From Acanthaster planci (Eukaryota > Echinodermata > Asteroidea > Valvatida > Acanthasteridae): a stretch of DNA of 64,000 nt. Under the pieces are notes generated by a model. It saw only the letters and a program-made list of their open reading frames with translations, did no database searches and was not told the origin of the DNA. Below, piece after piece: positions 8,834-20,436 of this stretch (its first letter is position 1; each line of letters opens with the position of its first letter). A program made the position numbers and the translations under genes. Location of the stretch: assembly GCF_001949145.1 (NCBI RefSeq), contig NW_019091393.1, positions 48,637 through 112,636 on the forward strand. The letters run 5' to 3'.

Positions 8834-10206
8834 ATAAAGCATCACAATACAATGTTTCCTTAAGTTCCTTGTTACGTATCCTCCAATTACGAAAAGAGAG
8901 TTTCTGGGGTGACACTGCGGTAAATATATCATTCATATATGTACAGTACATAATTATGAGACACGAAGTCATTACGAAACAGCGACCAGGTGTTCCTGAA
9001 GGACCTGCACGCAGGCAGGACAGAGTGTTTCACGGCCCTTTTAGAGATTAAATAACAATTACATGCATAACAATTGCAAACGACTAGGTCTCAGTCAACA
9101 AACTGACTTTCTGAACGCAATTTAGGCTTAATTTCTAAAAGGAGAGTCCCGAACGACGGACGACAGAGTATTTTTTTTGTGCTCTATGTTCCAACCAAAT
9201 CATGAATCAGGAAAAAAAGCCAATGACATGGGGCTCGGCCTGCAGATTAAAAAAAAATTAAAACTACAGAGGAATCTCTCCAAGGTAGGATTTGTAGGGG
9301 TAAATCTACTCATGCTGGCACACCGCAAAGGGATAAAAAATATCTCAGCCTTAGGAAAACCAAAGAGCTACAAACACCGACAGACGACGGCCTAGTACAA
9401 ATACGAGCCCCTTGTTTGCATATCGAGTCATGACATAATCAATCTACCATTACATCACAGAGAAGATGTGGTGGCGATTTCTTTTTTACACGCGCGGATT
9501 GATTAGGTCGAACAGCGCTGGTTGCCGTGATGTAATGATATTGTTTTTGGCCTAGAGGGCCCCTTCTGTTGTGTTTATAAGCGTGAAAGAACAGGGTGGT
9601 GCAAAACTGTCCAATAAAGTCAGCGTTTGTAACTTGGAGTATTGATTTGTTATGAGGCTGCAAACTGAATCGCGATGTGACGATAAGCTGCCTGACATTC
9701 GTCGGGTCGTTGTTTTGACAAATAATTACGACAAGCAGCATTGTGTTAATATTTCTAACCTTGCAGACCCTCACAGCTGTAAACGATGATCCTAGAAATG
9801 AGGCATCCAGCTCGAACGTTTTCAATCAATGCCAAAATGTTTACCTTCTCACAACAGACATGGATTTGTTTTCCAATAATTTAAAGATGAGCTACGTATG
9901 TGTCGTGCCTATTTTTTTGTAAATTAATCAATATCTTACTCGAGCTGTGTTGAACTTGGACTGTTCTCACTTGTTCGAACTGAATGTTTCGATAGAATTT
10001 CGCGGAGTGAAATTGAAGGAATAGCAGAATTTCAGTGAAACGCCCACTGAAAATAACCAATGAATGCTTTCAGGAAATGGAGCGTTACTTTTTTTTGTTC
10101 ATTTTTCCCACTTTCTTTCTCTCCTTAAATTACAATTTCCTGGAGTCTAGTGGAGGGTAAGACATGTTCTTACATTGGTATGATCGTTACCTAACATATC
10201 ATACAA
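8834..10206. other. Gene-free stretch
   Basis: AT-rich. The frame at 9439-9825 (minus, 128 codons) shows no family features. Nothing else recognised. Confidence 0.35.
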
Positions 10207-10263
10207 CCCGAAGGCTGATAACAATGCATGTTTAAAACCCAAAGGCTGATAACAATGCATGTT
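10207..10263. repeat. Two-unit tandem repeat, period 31 bp
   Basis: CCCGAAGGCTGATAACAATG and the following bases repeat at 10238 as CCCAAAGGCTGATAACAATG, with ATGCATG-type ends. Confidence 0.75.
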
Positions 10264-10302
10264 GCATCAACTGCGACATCATCAGTGTGATGTGGTCTTC
10301 GT

Positions 10303-10517
10303 CACGGGCGTCGCTAGACCATTTTGAAAGGGGGGAGGTGCCCCATGAAATTCACCGAGGGACCGTCACAGAAAATGAGTGTACTGTATCCCCCTTCCTT
10401 TCATCTTCATTTTCCATTCTTCAATTTTTTTAATGTCTTTTTATTTTGCCGACAGACCATGATTTTGCCGACAAAACCAACCAATGGAGGGGGTTGACCC
10501 CCCCAGCGACGCCCGTG
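10303..10517. mobile_element. Short element with 13-bp perfect terminal inverted repeats
   Basis: The left end CACGGGCGTCGCT (10303-10315) is exactly mirrored by AGCGACGCCCGTG (10505-10517). The interior is G/C-run rich next to each end and non-coding. This looks like a small non-autonomous DNA transposon of 215 bp. Confidence 0.7.
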
Positions 10518-10698
10518 GTCTATGCCACTGTCTTGTGAACGAAATCCATTTTGTGTTGTAACGTAGCTATCACCGTAACACTGACTGGCATGTGGCTGGC
10601 TGGAATCGATGATTCCACTTTATACAAATAAACGCTGTTTTACTGTACAGTGGCGGTTTGTAGCTTCTTGGTATACAAACGACTGCACTATTTTGGAC

Positions 10699-10706
10699 TT
10701 ACGTAA
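10699..10706. promoter_or_regulatory. D-box core TTACGTAA
   Basis: Palindromic NFIL3/PAR bZIP recognition core, 2.6 kb upstream of the bZIP coding exon. On the minus strand it overlaps GTAAGT, a perfect splice-donor hexamer, so it could alternatively mark the end of a 5' UTR exon. Confidence 0.45.
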
Positions 10707-10764
10707 CGACAAAATCCCTTGGCGTACCATCCGCGCAACTAATGGAGCGGTGGAAACAATAACG

Positions 10765-10814
10765 TGACGTCACAAGTAAAGTGGAGGTTTAGTATAGTAA
10801 GCCGCATATAAATA
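10765..10814. promoter_or_regulatory. Promoter-like cluster: palindromic CRE and TATA motif
   Basis: TGACGTCA at 10765-10772 is a full CRE. TATAAATA at 10807-10814 is a TATA-box consensus on the plus strand, and its complement TATTTATA is a weaker match on minus. Together with the D-box at 10699 this could be a core promoter, possibly of the bZIP gene if it fires on minus. No transcript evidence is available here. Confidence 0.3.
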
Positions 10815-11929
10815 CCCTCGGTGTGCGCCATTCGTAGCCATTAAGGATCCTCGAACTCAGTCTTTTCCACAACTGACGCGTACCGTGGACATTTTCCCTT
10901 AAATTATAACGCACCACGTTTTGACTTTCTACGGAAGTGTTCACGGGCATAACTTTTGCCGGCTTAAAACTTGCACTCACAGCATAAAGAAATTCCTTCA
11001 CCCTCACAGCACTCAGCAGTACGTTTCTGGTTATAATATAAGGTGAGACAACCCTCCAGTCAAGAGAATAATACAGAGGTAAAATACAGTAAACACCAAT
11101 ACTGCACTTTCAAATGGGCTTTTCTCATCCGGCCAATACAGTCCAACAGTAAACAGCGACACAACAGTGTCCTACTTTCACGAGATACAGCTAACACTTG
11201 GTCATGTTCATTTATACCGAGATTAGAAGAGGTTTCACAACATGTAAGAAAGCAGCTATCCCGCGAATAAAAACAACTCTTCTTTCCTTACGAAGTTACG
11301 GGAAGGAGGGAAGGTTGGCAGAAATATTAGCTTGACATTACTTTCGCAAAGGCCGACTCTATTACAGTGCCGACAAGAGTCGACCACATAGGCAAATTCA
11401 ACTCAATCGGCAATCGATGGCAAAAATAAAACTGCAAATTTATAAAGGCTAAAATGATAATTTATTATAGTCACAGTCTTGTTCTACCATCCACGGTACC
11501 ACACACACTGTACAGCCTACAGGAAAATCTGTAAACTAGAATGTGACGAGTGCATTGCTCAAGGGACGGAATGAATGCATAACACAAGAACCTCCATATC
11601 GTGAGTCAGGAATCACCACAAATGAATGAAAATGAAAAAGTTACCTGATGACCATATAGCGATGAGGCGCTGGCGCCAAGAAGAAGAAGAAGAGAAAGAA
11701 AAAAAAACAAGTTCACTTTCGGTAACTGGAGGAAACAGTCGACGATTATACTACAGCGAATGAAACGTTGACAGTGATTGCATACAACAACTTGTTCCGC
11801 TGAGACCAACCCCCAAACTGAATCCTTCACTAGTCTAAGCTTAATCCGTCCGCTCCTAAAGCGTTCGGTAACCGGAGCAATCAAACTCCAGCCACATCAG
11901 TCCTCCCCGCTCTTTACCCAAGAGCTGTC

Positions 11930-11937
11930 TTACGTAA
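11930..11937. promoter_or_regulatory. D-box core TTACGTAA
   Basis: Exact palindromic core inside a CpG-rich block (about 11880-12070) upstream of the bZIP gene. Confidence 0.45.
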
Positions 11938-12264
11938 TGGCCTACGCGCAGGCGCAGACCCCACCTTTCCGTCACATACTTCGGCGGCCGCTCTTACGCA
12001 ACGGTCTAGTTACATCACGGGCTTGACAAGCCGTGGTCGGCCTTGCCCTCGAGTCTAAACACTCGTCTCGGTTACGTGAACTGCCAGGCGGGGTCATAGA
12101 ACTCCATTACAACGGCATTCTTAAGAATTACAAACACAATCGACAAATGGAAGAACCAACATTTTTCGTACCAACGTCAATTTGTTTAAATGGAAGATGC
12201 CATTTGACATCTGAGCACGTCACCTACTTCTCGAAGAAAATATTTTCTGACATTTATGAAGTAA

Positions 12265-12298
12265 GCACAGATCAGCTAAATTTTTAGCTGATCCGTGC
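12265..12298. repeat. Short hairpin, 16-bp arms
   Basis: GCACAGATCAGCTAAA is mirrored by TTTAGCTGATCCGTGC with one mismatch. Function unknown. Confidence 0.5.
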
Positions 12299-13148
12299 AT
12301 TACCATGGTTTTGGCTCAGTAACTTGCCAGTGGGGAAATAAACATGTACACGCGCTGAGATCAAATTCGACACTACTAGCGTGATTCAGTGCCTCCTTCC
12401 TTCCCACAAGCGAAAAATCGTGTAAGTGATTTTATCGTCAAAACTCTTCCAAAATGATTACCCCACCTGGGATATTTCAATGCCGCTCTGGGACACGTTC
12501 TACATTTAGATGTGAGGAAATGAAGAAGGCTTTTTCACTTAAATCTAATCGTATTACACCCCTCCGTTGTACGTTCTGAACTCCAGCTTATGCAGACTGC
12601 AGCCAGAGTGTGGCCAAACCTTCAGCGATATGATGACCCAATATGTGAAATCAAATAATTTGGGTGACCCAGCCTCCAATTTAAGAAATGTTCAACAGTT
12701 GCCATCAAATTCATCAACGGACACTACTGCGCGACTCGGGCTAGCCGATGAAGGAAAATTGTTTTTCTTCTGGTGGGCCTGGGATCTATACCCCGCCCAA
12801 TGAGTACATAAACGGACGATCTCCACCAGCAGACAATCTCTACGGCCCCCGGAAGGTCACAACAGGGACACTGCTGTCCAGACTCTTGGACGTGCGACCC
12901 CCCAGAGCTAAAAGGTCGTAGGGTTCACTCAAAGTTCACGTGGGACGCAGGGTAAAACCTGGCCTTGCGTGAGTTTGTATCAAACGAAAATCGATGCGGC
13001 CTTGGTGGGGACAAAGCTGGGGACTGCCAGGGTGGATTCTGCATGGCATTTGGCAACATACAGAGCTATGCTCTTTCAAAACCATCTGATTCAATTCCCC
13101 GGAGTCGATCCAAAGCCGTTAGCGTCAGCGCGCAAACGTTACGCGACG

Positions 13149-13156
13149 TTATGTAA
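13149..13156. promoter_or_regulatory. D-box TTATGTAA (full consensus GTTATGTAAC)
   Basis: The ten bases 13148-13157 match the E4BP4 consensus RTTAYGTAAY at every position. Confidence 0.45.
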
Positions 13157-14221
13157 CGCTTTATCCTTTTACTAGATAAGTTAACGTTAGCGTCGCACGC
13201 AACTCCGATGGCTCTTGAAGGACCTCTTAAAGTTATAGTCAAGATTTTATTTCGCGACGACGCGATTTCCTTGTGATGCAGTGCAATGGTTCTGTTCTGT
13301 TTTCTTGATCTATGGTTTTACGTTTAAAATCGCAGTATCGTGGAAAAGAGTTCTATATCTTGTAAATGAAATGTAAGAGTCTACTTTCGAATGAAATTCT
13401 GCCATGATTCATCATTTCATGATTGGCAGACTGGTGTTTATTGCGACATCTGCTTTGACAACCAAATTTGCTTCATTATTTGATTTCAAATACATGTATT
13501 GTGAGGGAATAATGCCCCGTATTGGATTTCATATAAAATGCAGAATCCCCTGGCTCCTGCCTGGACACAATAGCATTGTTTTGCGCGCTTGCCACAAACC
13601 TCAAACAAACGGCGAGTTTTTATGGTAAGAGAATTGTTATTGACCCGAACTTATTTTTAATTCACGCGAGGTTTGTGAAAACTGAAGAAAGTTTGACGTT
13701 GAAATCCAAAAGGTGACCATCGATACGGTTGTTGGCGCATCCATCTCGGTCAAAAAGCGTGCACATCTCGTTACACCCTTTCATCTACCCCTACCAGCCC
13801 AAGGGATTGTCTCCCACGAATGAAAGCCCAGCCGCGGGCCGAAATAGGTCGGTAACAGTTCATGGACTTCTCCTGTACTTTTTTAATACATGTACCACGA
13901 CGTTATCCATGGGCCATTTACTCGTGCTTTTATGCAGGTTTACTGCCGTCGTACACCACAACTACCATGATAATTCCGCCGAAACCTGCCGCGGCAGCGT
14001 GTGCTTGAAAATGTGACATGAAATTCATGAATGGACCCATCGGACCTTGAGTGAAGCTCGTTTTGTCACCGCTATCAGGGTGGTTCGTAACGACACTAGT
14101 TAAGTACCACAGAGCTAGGAACACACCCGCTGACTACGTGCCTGGCTCAGGGTCGAGCCTCAGCCAAAAGCCGCATTGTGAAGAACAAAGCCTCCAAGGG
14201 ACATAAGCAGCAAAATACGGA

Positions 14222-14229
14222 TTACGTAA
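14222..14229. promoter_or_regulatory. D-box TTACGTAA (full consensus ATTACGTAAT)
   Basis: The ten bases 14221-14230 are a perfect palindrome and match RTTAYGTAAY at every position. A partial GTTACGCA half follows at once. Confidence 0.45.
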
Positions 14230-15460
14230 TGTTACGCATCCCTACGAGTTTTTTTTTTTTCCACGAGAAAGGCCTTTCTGAAGGTCTACTTATAATGGGG
14301 GACCATCCCACTGTTTAGGAGCTGTTTATGCGCTTCGGTTGAAACGGGGGTCAAGTTACTTTTTGACTGCATCGGGTCGGGGAACGATGACCTCAAAATG
14401 AACCAGAGATGGGCAGTTCCGGACAATCCACAAAAACAAATTGAGCTCAGAACAAGGAAAACATGCGTAAACTGTATCACATTAGTCACTTTAATAATCG
14501 TAATTCATGGTAGACTGAATGTAACACTGGTTTTCACAAATAATTCTCTAATGTCGCACGGGCCATGCATTACATGAAATCATTTTTTTAAAGCACAAGC
14601 TCTGCTTTGTTTTTAAATGGAGGAAGGTGACTACAGAACACCCCTTGAAGTGTACGTTCTGTTCGAAAAGTGTATGAGTAGTTGCTATGCTTTCATCAAA
14701 ATAATGTGGAGGAATTAAAACAGTATTTCTCCATAGATCAACTTTCACCGACAGACAACAAACCTGCAAGTCGGCAACGGGAGCGTGGCGGACGACGAAA
14801 CCTTGAGTGGGTGCAATATCCACGTTACCAACACGTCCATTATAATGCACATACTTGGAAAACAAAGCTAGAATCAACGGTCACGTTTTCATAGAGTCTT
14901 TAAATTTGAGGCTACTTTGAAACGAATGCAGTCGTTTCGGTAATCAATTATGCGGCTAGTTTTGAATACCTTCCTTGTATGCAAATCCTGTTCAAGTATG
15001 AATTTCTTCCTTTTTCTGTTTTATATAAATGCAATCACCTCCCACTTTTCGACGAAACAATCTCAACATCTCTTTCTGAAAATGAATACGCGTGGAAATT
15101 TTTTATGGGTCCGTGCTGAGTTTTCCCAGACACTTTTTAGAGAATTTTGATATTCTTTTCAATGTTTCAGACCTGTTTGACCTTGAAAAACCCGTTGTGA
15201 GTTTGAGTATTCCAATGTGCACTTTTCCACCCACTGCCCAAGCTTTTCTAGACAAATGAGGGTGCTGTTTCGTGATTTCGATAACAGTTACAGAGAGAGA
15301 AGCGCCAACCTCAGACTTAAGAACCAAAATGGCTGTTCATCAAGTGTACTATACAGCATGTAGCTTTGATAATGGTTAATGTCCGTGAGCACTGGCACAT
15401 AATCCACCCTTTTGGATCCCACAATGGGGGACTCTCATGTCGCAAATCTCTCAATAAATA

Positions 15461-15520
15461 GCTCTGATGTTGATCAAACAGCCCTGGTGTCGATCAAACA
15501 GCCCTGACGTCGACCAAGCA
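15461..15520. repeat. Three-unit tandem repeat of 20 bp
   Basis: GCTCTGATGTTGATCAAACA, GCCCTGGTGTCGATCAAACA and GCCCTGACGTCGACCAAGCA follow each other without gaps. The third unit has drifted most. Confidence 0.85.
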
Positions 15521-15896
15521 AGACACTGCTCGGTTTATAATGTTTTCTATTCGAATTGTGAACCCAAAATTTGCTCTTTGAAATATTTCTGAGGCCCAGT
15601 AGCTAATTGCCAATAATTTACACAACAAAAATCATAAGCAGAAGGGTATTTAGGGCAGCCAAAAAAATGAATAAATAAAACTTAACCTTTCCCGCAGTGT
15701 TTTGTATACAACTCAATGCAGCGTTGGCGTTTCCTCCCCGTGATGACATCAAATAGCCTATCTGGTTTAGTTTATGAAAGAGGAAACTCACATTTGCTTG
15801 AAAAAGAGGTTCTGAAATATCCTCCAAAACAGGAAAGCAAAAGCTCTGTGTACTAATGTACCACAGCGTATACCACAATGTATTGGCTGCATAGAA

Positions 15897-16120
15897 TGAG
15901 CCCCGAGCAGGACCAACAGAGGGCGCAGTTTTCTTAGCAACGGAACCTCCTTTGGTCGGAACTGATCTCCGCTGGTTCACAAACTGGAAATACATGCGTT
16001 GCGGTCGCATGGCTCCCAAGAAAATGAACACTCCTGACCAATAGCGGCTCTTTGCAACCAATGAGGGGGTGTTTCCACTCAAGGCGGATAGGGGTCATAG
16101 GTGTATCGTATGCATATAAG
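15897..16120 (+). repeat. Family B dispersed repeat, copy 2
   Basis: Contains CCCCGAGCAGGACCAACAGA, TTTTCTTAGCAACGGA, TTTGGTCGGAACTGATC, GCTGGTTCACAAACTGG, ACCAATGAGGGGGTGTTTCC and AAGGCGGATAG in order. It faces copy 3 (16420-16605), so the pair forms a large inverted repeat separated by about 300 bp. The minus-strand frame at 15618-16082 falls partly inside it and is not a gene. Confidence 0.8.
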
Positions 16121-16419
16121 CACGGTGATCTCCAGTTTTGTGTAACCATCATTTGAAATCTTCCGGGAAATTATTTCCCACTACCGGAGGGAGTAAGCAT
16201 GCGCATTTCACTTTCATGTGATTGGATGGCAAGTCAACGTCTGTCATTTTTCTCACCCTTGGCATCCAACGACCCCTCTTTCCCTATATGCACTGCGGTA
16301 CACAATGATACACCACCAACACAAGGGCTGTTGAAACACAAAGATTAATTTCAAGAGTTGTAGAATAATGGCATGGAACTGCATGGACCTTTCAAGCGAA
16401 GCCATGCGAAGACAATAAT

Positions 16420-16605
16420 ACTATCCGCCTCGAGCCGAACACCCACTCATCGGTAGATAAATGCCATGGTGGTCGAAAGAGTTCCTTTTGTTGGTAGCGA
16501 TGCGACTAGTCGATCGTGAACCAGCGAAGTTCATTTCCGACCAAAGGAGCCTCCGTTGCTAAGAAAATTGCGCCCTCTCTTGGTCCAGCTCAGCCTCGGA
16601 GGCTT
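16420..16605 (-). repeat. Family B dispersed repeat, copy 3
   Basis: Reverse complement of copy 2: CTATCCGCCTCGAGCCGAAC, GTGAACCAGCGAAGTTC, CCGACCAAAGGAGCCTCC, GTTGCTAAGAAAATTGCGCC, CTTGGTCCAGCTCAG. With copy 2 it may mark the two ends of one element of about 710 bp, or two separate insertions. Confidence 0.8.
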
Positions 16606-18480
16606 TTTCGGTTGACGAGCCAGGCATTCGCCTTCAGGCAAAGCTCGCGGGGTGCGTGCACTAGTCTGTAATAACAGGTAATTACCGGTTCTATATGCCA
16701 CTCTATGTCATTAAGCACCATATATACTTCAGGCGACATTCAATCCTGTCTTCTCCGAATCCTTCAACCGCACAAATTTAGTCGGATCTAGTTCCATCCT
16801 CTGAGGAACAGCTGCACATTCTGTGTTGGCAACGTACGGCAGATGTTTTCGCGGAATCTTCAATACGTCAGGGTGACTTTTTAAACTATGATGCAGCGAA
16901 TTTACTTCTCTATCTGAAATGCGTGAAATGTACAGTCACAGGGGTATTAACTCAACTAGACACTGGTCGTTTTATTTTGAGACATTGTCCAAAATATTTA
17001 ATGGTCAAACATTTAGATGACGTCTACCCGCTGTCAGTTTTGGGAAGAGCTTTATGCGCATGTACTCAGTGTGCAGTAGAGACGTGAACTAAACACCACA
17101 AATTTTTGATGAGATTAATCACACAAAGCATGAACATCCCGGAAACAAAACTAAAAAAAAAAACAACCTGAAATCAAAGGAGACTATAAAACTGTTCATA
17201 CGCTAGTCGTTGTTTGTTTTAGTTCATTACGAATTTGTTCTTAATTTAGTGTATTCTCTGCATTTCGTTAAAGCCCATCGTGCATTTTTACCCGGCATGG
17301 CGGCCATCGCCGCATCACGTGATGACGTCCCGCCGATATCGATCCTTTGCCAATATCCAAGGTTGTAGTAAATCATGTTATTCATATCCAGCGTAGCACG
17401 ACAGGCAAATCTCCAACTTGTTACCGCTGGCATACGGCGCACTGACGGTGTCTGGAGCACTTGACCAGACTTGATAAGTTGATGCGGCCAAAGTCGACAG
17501 AATTTAACCGGCTCTTGCACGAATTTATTGACAATGCGATAAACCCGCCAACCCATGCACAATGCGGTTTCCCGTGTAGCGCGTAGGGATAACTGTTGGG
17601 CGTTTTCGGTGCAGTATCGGCCTTGGTAAACAAACCCATCATTGAATATGCAGACGGTTCGTGCAGACATGCTATTATTGGAGTACTCAGCGGCAAGAGG
17701 TGTATGAAAAATCGAAAGAAAAAGTCCACAGAAATCCGTTGCTGTGGACATCATTCTGCACGAGTAGGGCATTTGTTAATTTAAATAACGAGTGAACAAC
17801 TTATGATACCAAATAAGTATAGAAAATCACCAAATACCAGTTTAACATGGCAGGAAAAGTTTACAATTTGAAACCCGAGCAAACACAGACCCATTCTGGG
17901 TTGATTACCTGGAACTTAAGGAAATCCCAATTTTTCGGAAACACACATCTCTGCCTTTTTTTTAAAAAAAGAACGTTTCACCTTCTAAATGACACCCACC
18001 CTCTCTCATTCACCTAAGTCAACTACGAAGGTATAACCTCTTGCCTGGGTCGTTATGAGGGAGTTATTTCTTTGAAATCTTTTTTAGGCGGACATAGGGC
18101 CTTGGCAGTTACACGTGCTTGTTTTGAGAGTCAACGCTACGTGGGCACGATGCATAGCTGCCGGGCAGGCAGGATATGCGAGTGGGTTAGCTGTCGGTTA
18201 ATATAGGTCACACACCCGTACCGTACAAGCAGGCGACATAACTGTAATACGTGCATGGATCCGACTTTCGCGGAAGGTAACAATGTTTATTCTGGGTTGT
18301 ACGTCTGTCGCACCAACTGTGCGTGAGTTTTATAAGAGCGGTTGTCGTTTTAACAGTTCACTGTGTGCAGTGCACAGTAAATGCGCAGTTGCATGGAAAT
18401 TACTCCATGGAAAGATCAGAGGTGGTGTGTTCCCTATACGGCACGGCTCAATCATTGCTCGTGTACTAATACAAGTGTGC
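16606..18480. other. Gene-free stretch
   Basis: Includes an open frame of 181 codons on minus at 17227-17772. I could find no domain, signal peptide or splice logic in it. Otherwise AT-rich and featureless. Confidence 0.3.
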
Positions 18481-18800
18481 ACGTAAAATGTTCAGCCAAA
18501 ATGACGATCTAGTTAGTTCGTGCAGCCGAGGTTTGTGCACTTTGCAGAAAACCGGGGGCCCTCTTTTAGAACGGAGCGCACCACACGGACACAAGCGAAA
18601 CCAGGTCAGCCATCCGGGCTGTCGTTCCCATCTCACGATCGAGTCAGGTGTCACATTCGCCGGTAAACGGCCTTCACCCGCGCCCAGCCAAAGCCTGGCA
18701 CGAAATAACTCACGGGCCGGCGCAGGCGGCAGTTGTAACATGGCTGGTCGAAAGGACCTGGACAGGGACACCTGTGACGGGCCAGTGTGACTGTGGGGTG
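18480..18800. other. CpG-dense block
   Basis: GC-rich, CpG-rich and repeat-free, with frames open on both strands as expected of low stop-codon density. Candidate regulatory element or unidentified exon. Confidence 0.25.
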
Positions 18801-20149
18801 AGATCTTACAGTCAGCCTAGTGCGTATGCCCAAATGCGAATACAAGAGGGTAATTCCAGAAATTAAGGGTCCAAAAGTGTGACATATCTGTGTCTCTGTT
18901 ACATCTGATCTTTGTTACTTCACACGGAATATCACCGGAATTGATTTCAAACTGTTATATCTGTTGTCGGTTAAGTGGCATTAATTCATCACTTTTGGAA
19001 ATTAGAAAATGTGTTCTGAACTTCCAAATCTTTTGTCAGATGTAACAGGGACACGAAAAAGGACCCCTAATTTCTGGAATTACCCAAGTAGAGTTCCTCA
19101 GTCTTGGGGCACCGGCTGTTGTCGTGTACTGAATTCGAATCAGACATCACTGAACGGAAGCCTGTTGCTGACAGCAATACAGCACGAGAATTTCTTCAAG
19201 TCCACCACCGTTTTCCACAAACAGCAGCGGCTCATTCGTAACGAGCGCGTTGCAAATGGTCCATTTCGCGCACGTGATGCAAACCCTCATCTGCGCATGC
19301 TCTTCATGTTCTTCGAGGATCATCTATGGAGATCTATGACTTAAGTCTGTTCGCCTTTGCCGTCTGCCTTAAGGCTTAAGGCTGTGTACAGCTGGGTTAT
19401 CGCCAGAATTCAACCCTTTTTGTTCCGTTTATCGTTTTTCTCGGATTTTGGGGGTGGTAATTGAAATAAGTGAACTAATTAAGTTAATATAAAACAAAAT
19501 GTATGATTATCATCAAACTGCAGAATTTGTTATGCATTGCTTGAAAATGAAAAAGAATCAAGTGTATTATAATGTCACAATATCATATGCATACCAGGAT
19601 AACGATATCCTTTATTTACATGCGACAATGCAACCAATACAAGCGGTCAATGTGTAATTATCTGTGCAGTCGATTTCACAATGCATTAGTCATCCTAGTC
19701 TCTTGCATGCAGTTACTACTAGTGACCCGTACATATCCTACCCTGAATTGCAGACACGAATGGCCCATGATTCACAACCCAACCATTCAGCATTACCCTC
19801 TGGTAACCTGAAAACAAGACCAGTTCACAGATGACACAAAATTCGGCACAACTGGAGTTGTTAATTAATCGGTATATATCAAGACCAGAGACGGAGTTCG
19901 GCGAATGGCCGTTGATACTGTCGAGAAAAGGTATAATTTTTAAACTTGCATCATTGATTTACTTGCCTGATCAGACGTCGGCTCGGTCAACTCTATAGAA
20001 AGTCCAGTAAAACCATCCCAGCGTTAAAAAAGGACTGCTATCCAGCGTCGTTGGTCGGTAGTACAAGGCTGAGCAATATGATCAGGCACGGACAAAGGTA
20101 CAGGAATGCTCAGACCTATTCCAGTTATTTCTGGGAAGTCTGCCGTAGT
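18801..20149. other. Gene-free stretch
   Basis: AT-rich with no repeats or exons recognised. The frame at 19009-19344 has no recognisable family. Confidence 0.3.
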
Positions 20150-20255
20150 GATGTGGTGCACCACCCGTACCCTTGCACTTGCTCACGAGATTGTCCTTAA
20201 CCCGCGCTGTAAAGCGTGTCAGCCCAGGTCATTCATCCAGACGGCCGGCCTCCTC

Positions 20256-20436
20256 ATTGGCTGGCGAGCGCTGCCCACAACGTACGTAACCGTGACAGTG
20301 AGAATTGCATAACAGCGGGCCCCGGGCCTGCTTGGGATGACATAAAGCATTTTGCTTCCCGGATCCCCGGCCCCGACTGTTTTCCCCCCGGCGGGGCGGG
20401 ATTGTGTAACCGCCGCTCGCGATTGGCTGCTATAAA
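20256..20436 (+). promoter_or_regulatory. Promoter-like CpG block with GC box, CCAAT and TATA motifs
   Basis: ATTGG (inverted CCAAT) lies at 20256-20260 and 20422-20426, a GC box GGGGCGGG at 20393-20400 and TATAAA at 20431-20436, all inside a CpG-rich region. The second CCAAT is unusually close to the TATA. No downstream coding exon was recognised, so this may equally be a distal element. Confidence 0.3.

Larger units (their letters stand above)
12299..15460. other. Gene-free stretch apart from two D-boxes
   Basis: Chance frames only. Moderately GC-rich between 12700 and 13200 and AT-rich after. No exon or repeat recognised except the two D-box sites listed separately. Confidence 0.3.

Noticed and set aside
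15618-16082. 154-codon minus-strand frame
   Set aside because: Its N-terminal part is antisense to a family B repeat and the rest has no family features.
17227-17772. 181-codon minus-strand frame
   Set aside because: No recognisable domain, signal peptide or repeat. There is no supporting exon context, so it is treated as chance.
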